In this document: positions 60,608-64,000 of the stretch, one piece after another
How positions within the stretch are numbered: position 1 is the first letter of the stretch
Layout of the letters: every line of letters begins with the position of its first letter
NCBI GenBank assembly: GCA_016788425.1
Contig: JAEURQ010000002.1
Coordinates: 248,001 to 312,000 of the forward strand
Source of the DNA: Chthonomonas sp.
GTDB taxonomy: Bacteria; Armatimonadota; Fimbriimonadia; Fimbriimonadales; Fimbriimonadaceae
Reading direction: 5' to 3'
DNA length: 64,000 bases
The notes under the pieces: generated by a model
What the model saw: the letters and a program-made list of their open reading frames with translations, nothing else
Told to the model about the DNA's origin: nothing
Database searches by the model: none
Program-made: the position numbers and the translations under genes

Positions 60608-62425
60608 ATGAGTTTTTCTCAGCGCACGCATTTGGGTGGGTCCCTCCGGGCCGACCACGCCGGCCAAACCGTTACGCTTAACGGTTGGGCGCATAAGGTC
60701 CGCGACCTCGGTGGCGTGACCTTTGTGGACGTGCGCGACCGCAGCGGACTCGTGCAGGTTGTGTTTGACCCGACCAAACTTCCGGACGGAGCCGATGTTC
60801 GCAACGAGTGCTGCATTGCCGTGACCGGCCAAGTGCGGATGCGCGACGAGGCCGTGCGCAACCCCAAGATGGCGACGGGCGACATCGAAATCGCCGCCAC
60901 CAGCATCGAAATTCTCGGCCCAGCGAAGGCGTTGCCGTTCCCGGTGAGCGACGAAGAGCAGATGAAATCGGTGAACGAGGAGCTGCGCGTCAAGTATCGC
61001 TACCTCGACATCCGCCGCCCGAGCATGCACCGCATGCTGGCCCTGCGCGCCGCCGCTACCGGCAAGTTGCGCCGGTACTTGGAGGATCAAGGCTTCCTCG
61101 AAATCGAAACCCCGATCTTTACGAAGTCCACTCCCGAAGGCGCGCGCGACTACCTCGTGCCGTATCGCCTGGAGCCGGGCAAGTTTTACGCGTTGCCACA
61201 AAGCCCGCAGCAGTACAAGCAGATTCTCATGGTCGCCGGCATGGAGCGTTACTTCCAGATCGCGCGCTGCTTCCGCGACGAGGCGCAACGCGCCGACCGT
61301 CAACCCGAGTTTACGCAGCTCGACCTCGAAATGTCGTTCGTCACGCAGGAGGACATTCTCACCCTGATCGAAGGCATGACGCGCACCGTGACGAACGAGC
61401 TGATTGACCAGTTCGAACTCCCGCTGAACCATGTCGAGCCGTTCTGGCGGATGCCGTACGACGAGAGCATGGAGCGCTACGGTTGCGACAAGCCCGACCG
61501 CCGGTTTGATCTTGAGCTGTTCGACGTGAGCGAGGAAGTCCGCAACTCGGGCTTCGGAGTGTTCTCGGGAGCCGTGGAGGGCGGTGGCCGCGTGCGTGGC
61601 GTTCGCTATCCGGGCGGCATCGTGCTGAGCCGCAAGGAAGTCACGGGCCTCGAAGACTATTGCAAGGAGTTCGGCGCGAAGGGCATGGCGTTCCTTTATG
61701 TGGCTCGCAACACGGACGATGGGGAAGGGGTCATCACCACGCCGAGCGGCAAGTTTGTGCGCGGCGGCTGCAGCAAGATGCTCAGCGGCGGGGAACTCGA
61801 CGCAATTTTGGCCAAGTCAAGCGCCGAGCCGGGCGACCTGCTTTGTTTTATCGCCGACCACTACGCCTCGGCGAACAATATTCTGTATCGCCTGCGCAAC
61901 GAGATCGGACAGCGATGCGGCCTGCGCGATCCGCGCAAGCTCAGCTTTGGTTATGTGATTGACTTCCCGCTGGTGGAGTGGAACCCCGACGCGCGTCGTT
62001 GGGATTCGGTGCACCACCCGTTCACCGCGCCTAAGGCCGACGACATGCAGTATCTCGACAGCGACCCGGGCCGGGTGCGCGCCGACTGCTACGACATCGT
62101 GTGCAACGGCGGGGAATGGGCCTCGGGCTCGATCCGGATCAATCGCCCGGATATTCAGGCGAAGATTTTTGACTTGCTCGGCATTGACGAAGCCACGCAG
62201 CAAGCGCGGTTTGGCCACATTCTGGAGGCATTCCAATATGGCGCGCCGCCGCACGGCGGAATCGCCCCCGGCATCGACCGCTACATCATGCTGCTCTTGG
62301 GCATCGAGAACATCCGCGACGTCATGGCCTTCCCCAAGATGGGCAACGGCTACGATCCGTTTATGGATGCGCCGAGCACCATTGATCCGATGCAGTGGGC
62401 GGAACTCGGTTTACGGGTTACTTAA
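60608..62425 (+). CDS. aspS: Aspartate-tRNA ligase
   Basis: A class IIb aminoacyl-tRNA synthetase of bacterial AspRS size (605 aa). The anticodon-binding OB-fold opens TVTLNGWAHKVRDLGGV, motif 2 contains FRDEAQRADRQPEFTQLD, the GAD insertion is present, and motif 3 reads GIAPGIDRYIMLLLG. Whether it is discriminating (AspRS) or also charges tRNA-Asn cannot be said from sequence alone; no gatCAB is in the window. It is transcribed divergently from the flavoenzyme, 55 nt away. Confidence 0.96.
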   Translation: MSFSQRTHLGGSLRADHAGQTVTLNGWAHKVRDLGGVTFVDVRDRSGLVQVVFDPTKLPDGADVRNECCIAVTGQVRMRDEAVRNPKMATGDIEIAATSIEILGPAKALPFPVSDEEQMKSVNEELRVKYRYLDIRRPSMHRMLALRAAATGKLRRYLEDQGFLEIETPIFTKSTPEGARDYLVPYRLEPGKFYALPQSPQQYKQILMVAGMERYFQIARCFRDEAQRADRQPEFTQLDLEMSFVTQEDILTLIEGMTRTVTNELIDQFELPLNHVEPFWRMPYDESMERYGCDKPDRRFDLELFDVSEEVRNSGFGVFSGAVEGGGRVRGVRYPGGIVLSRKEVTGLEDYCKEFGAKGMAFLYVARNTDDGEGVITTPSGKFVRGGCSKMLSGGELDAILAKSSAEPGDLLCFIADHYASANNILYRLRNEIGQRCGLRDPRKLSFGYVIDFPLVEWNPDARRWDSVHHPFTAPKADDMQYLDSDPGRVRADCYDIVCNGGEWASGSIRINRPDIQAKIFDLLGIDEATQQARFGHILEAFQYGAPPHGGIAPGIDRYIMLLLGIENIRDVMAFPKMGNGYDPFMDAPSTIDPMQWAELGLRVT

Positions 62426-62457
62426 GCTTTTGAGGAGCGAAAAGTAAGACTGGACGG

Positions 62458-62961
62458 TTATCGCCCGAGAGGAATCTCGGGCGAATAGTACATCCGGGTG
62501 GTGAACCAGCGCACGAGCCCATAGGTGATAAAAACGCCCAGGGCGATGAGTAGCACCATGGAAAGTGTGCGGCTTTCCGAACGCCATCGCCACCCCTTGA
62601 CGAACCCATAGCCGCAAATGAGCGCGCCGACGGTGAATCCCAGGTACAAAACGGGGCCGAGCGCGTGCGCGGAAAACGCCTGCGTCAGCTTGCCGTGCAA
62701 GGTCGCGGTCCACGATGTCGTGAGGCCGCAACCGGGACAGGGTCGGCCGAACATCAGCACAGCCGCGCAGGGCGGCAATCCCAATTGCTGGTGCGTGCCG
62801 TGGCCAACTGAACTTGGCGTGAGAATGATGCCGAACACCGTGATGCCCACCCAGAGCCAAAAAAAGAGGAACTGGCCGACCAGGTACTTGCGCGGCACGT
62901 CGCGCTGCCACGAAACAAGCTCGCGGAACTCTATTCGCTCACGTTCGCCGGAATCACGCAT
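62458..62961 (-). CDS. DUF2752 membrane protein
   Basis: A 167-residue protein with four hydrophobic segments and the DUF2752 hallmark CPGCGLTTSW between the first two. DUF2752 proteins are small membrane proteins of unknown function, common in Bacteroidota, Planctomycetota and related groups. It begins within the last 31 nt of truB. An alternative GTG start at 62898 would avoid the overlap but cut the conserved cytoplasmic leader. Confidence 0.85.
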   Translation of the reverse strand: MRDSGERERIEFRELVSWQRDVPRKYLVGQFLFFWLWVGITVFGIILTPSSVGHGTHQQLGLPPCAAVLMFGRPCPGCGLTTSWTATLHGKLTQAFSAHALGPVLYLGFTVGALICGYGFVKGWRWRSESRTLSMVLLIALGVFITYGLVRWFTTRMYYSPEIPLGR

Positions 62962-63800
62962 AGCGGTTGCATATGATACGGTGGCTGGACCTTGGCGATG
63001 CTGATGGTCGCCCCGGCGGTGTTGACCAACTGCACCAGGTCGCCGTCGATTGGCCTCGCTGCGCGCACTTCGCCGCCGTTGAGCACGAGCTTTTCTTGAC
63101 CTAGGTTGAGCATAAACTCGGGCACGTTCGAGAGCGCCTCGCGAATCGGAATCACTTCTTCGTCACGCACTTCCTCAAGCGGAGCGGCTTCTTCCAGCGT
63201 GAAATTGCCAACCACCGTGCGAGTGAGGCCCGTGAGGTACGCACCGCAACCGACGAGTTGCCCGAGATCGTGTGCCAGCGTGCGCACGTAGGTGCCGCCC
63301 GAACACTCGATGTAGAGGTGCGCTTTGCCCTCTTGCACCTCGACCAGATCGAACTTGTGGATCGTCACCGGGCGCGGCTCCCGTTCGATTTCCTGCCCTT
63401 GACGGGCGTAAAAGTAGAGCGGCTTGCCTTGACGCTTCACGGCGCTGAACATCGGCGGAATCTGCTGGATGGCGCCGGTGAGCGTCGGCAGGTGTTTGCG
63501 AATTAGCTCTTCGAGGTTGTCGGGCACGGGCGCGTTGCTGGTGACTTCGCCCTCCGCGTCCTGGGTGTTGCGAGTCTCGCCAAAGGTGACCTCGCACTCG
63601 TAAATCTTGGGTTCCAGAGGAAGATACTGCAGGAACCTGGTGGCATTCCCGATGGCGATGACGAGCACACCAGTGGCGAGCGGATCGAGGGTGCCCGCGT
63701 GGCCGACGCGCTTCGTTTGGAATCGTCGGCGCATGGCCGCGACCGCGTCGTGCGAGGTGATGCCGTGCGGCTTGTCGATTACGAGGATGCCGCTAAGCAT
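62931..63800 (-). CDS. truB: tRNA pseudouridine-55 synthase TruB
   Basis: TruB isomerises U55 in the T-loop of tRNAs. The catalytic aspartate is in GHAGTLDPLATGVL (about residue 39), and GILVIDKPHGITSHDAV, IQQIPPMFSAVKRQGKPLY and SGGTYVRTLAHDLG are conserved blocks. The C-terminal domain (about 240-289) has the PUA-like IDGDLVQLVN. It overlaps nrnA upstream and the DUF2752 gene downstream. Confidence 0.96.
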   Translation of the reverse strand: MLSGILVIDKPHGITSHDAVAAMRRRFQTKRVGHAGTLDPLATGVLVIAIGNATRFLQYLPLEPKIYECEVTFGETRNTQDAEGEVTSNAPVPDNLEELIRKHLPTLTGAIQQIPPMFSAVKRQGKPLYFYARQGQEIEREPRPVTIHKFDLVEVQEGKAHLYIECSGGTYVRTLAHDLGQLVGCGAYLTGLTRTVVGNFTLEEAAPLEEVRDEEVIPIREALSNVPEFMLNLGQEKLVLNGGEVRAARPIDGDLVQLVNTAGATISIAKVQPPYHMQPLCVIPANVSE

Positions 63801-64000
63801 GCGCTAAGCACCTCCACCAGTTGCTCTTCGGCGGTGTCAATGTCCACCTCAAAGGTTACGCCCGCCGCGTTGCGGTGGCCGCCTCCGCCGAGCGGTCGCA
63901 GCGCGGTGGCTACGTCGAACGGCTCGCGTGAGCGCACGCTCGCGCGGACCTTGCGCTCCGGGCTGGGTTGCCGCAACAGCACCGCGATCTGCGCCGTATC
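63779..64000 (-). CDS. nrnA: NrnA-like DHH/DHHA1 phosphoesterase (5' end beyond window)
   Basis: Only the last 73 residues are present. They carry the DHHA1 signature LGGGGHRNAAG (63854-63886), preceded by VRASVRSREPFDVAT, typical of NrnA, a bifunctional oligoribonuclease and pAp phosphatase. The frame is open to the window edge. The stop overlaps the truB start by 22 nt. rbfA-nrnA-truB is a familiar bacterial gene order, which supports the assignment. Confidence 0.88.
   Translation of the reverse strand, partial: DTAQIAVLLRQPSPERKVRASVRSREPFDVATALRPLGGGGHRNAAGVTFEVDIDTAEEQLVEVLSACLAASS

Overview
The window is about 64 kb of GC-rich bacterial chromosome, densely packed with short operons and overlapping start and stop codons. 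Gene content (aroA-cmk, rpsP-khpA-rimM, truB-nrnA, rho, lon, ffh, era, aspS) is that of a free-living diderm-type heterotroph. Secreted proteins carrying dockerin-like calcium repeats, PEP-CTERM anchors, a DUF5916 beta-barrel protein and stand-alone LuxR regulators are reminiscent of Armatimonadota (Fimbriimonas-like bacteria). That assignment is an inference from gene style; no rRNA or tRNA gene is present to test it.

Layout. 1-5.7 kb: an edge-truncated CHASE4-HAMP-PAS sensor, then livF-rimI-tsaD, facing a methyltransferase-galE-RAYT-derived operon. 5.7-13.1 kb: TlpA-like thioredoxin, secreted GHL10-dockerin protein, P1B-4 metal ATPase, LD-carboxypeptidase, cmk and aroA. 13.1-19.7 kb: NfeD with two flotillins, then a nucleoside-type ABC transporter without its binding protein. 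19.7-27.6 kb: YcaQ-like glycosylase, bL28, Hsp20-Lon, and a four-gene Mn/Zn-type importer. 27.5-32.7 kb: SDR, PilT-like ATPase and a secreted/anchored protein opposite greA-hpt-rho. 32.7-43.8 kb: DUF5916 protein, proline-pathway dehydrogenase, M28 peptidase, PP2C phosphatase, lipoprotein, metY, ffh, rpsP-khpA-rimM. 43.8-46.9 kb: an AT-richer accessory island with a truncated dockerin gene, two tandem PEP-CTERM paralogues and a LuxR-type regulator. 46.9-53.1 kb: a Ser/Thr kinase with an eight-CxxC zinc-ribbon array, a yybP-ykoY (Mn2+) riboswitch leading htpX / zinc-ribbon / terC, and two coupled genes each broken by one in-frame stop. 53.2-64 kb: hutH-HAD-GH42-like-era, a sarcosine-oxidase-like enzyme, aspS, DUF2752, truB and a truncated nrnA.

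Themes. Metal handling recurs: a Mn-riboswitch/TerC exporter operon, a Mn/Zn ABC importer and a P1B-4 exporter. Protein quality control also recurs: Hsp20 with Lon, and HtpX under the Mn riboswitch. The observations I consider most worth checking are the kinase/zinc-ribbon protein, the Mn riboswitch placed before a membrane protease, the doubly interrupted gene pair at 52.2-53.1 kb, the RAYT-like protein that has lost its HUH motif, and the GH42-like protein with arginine-rich disordered arms.
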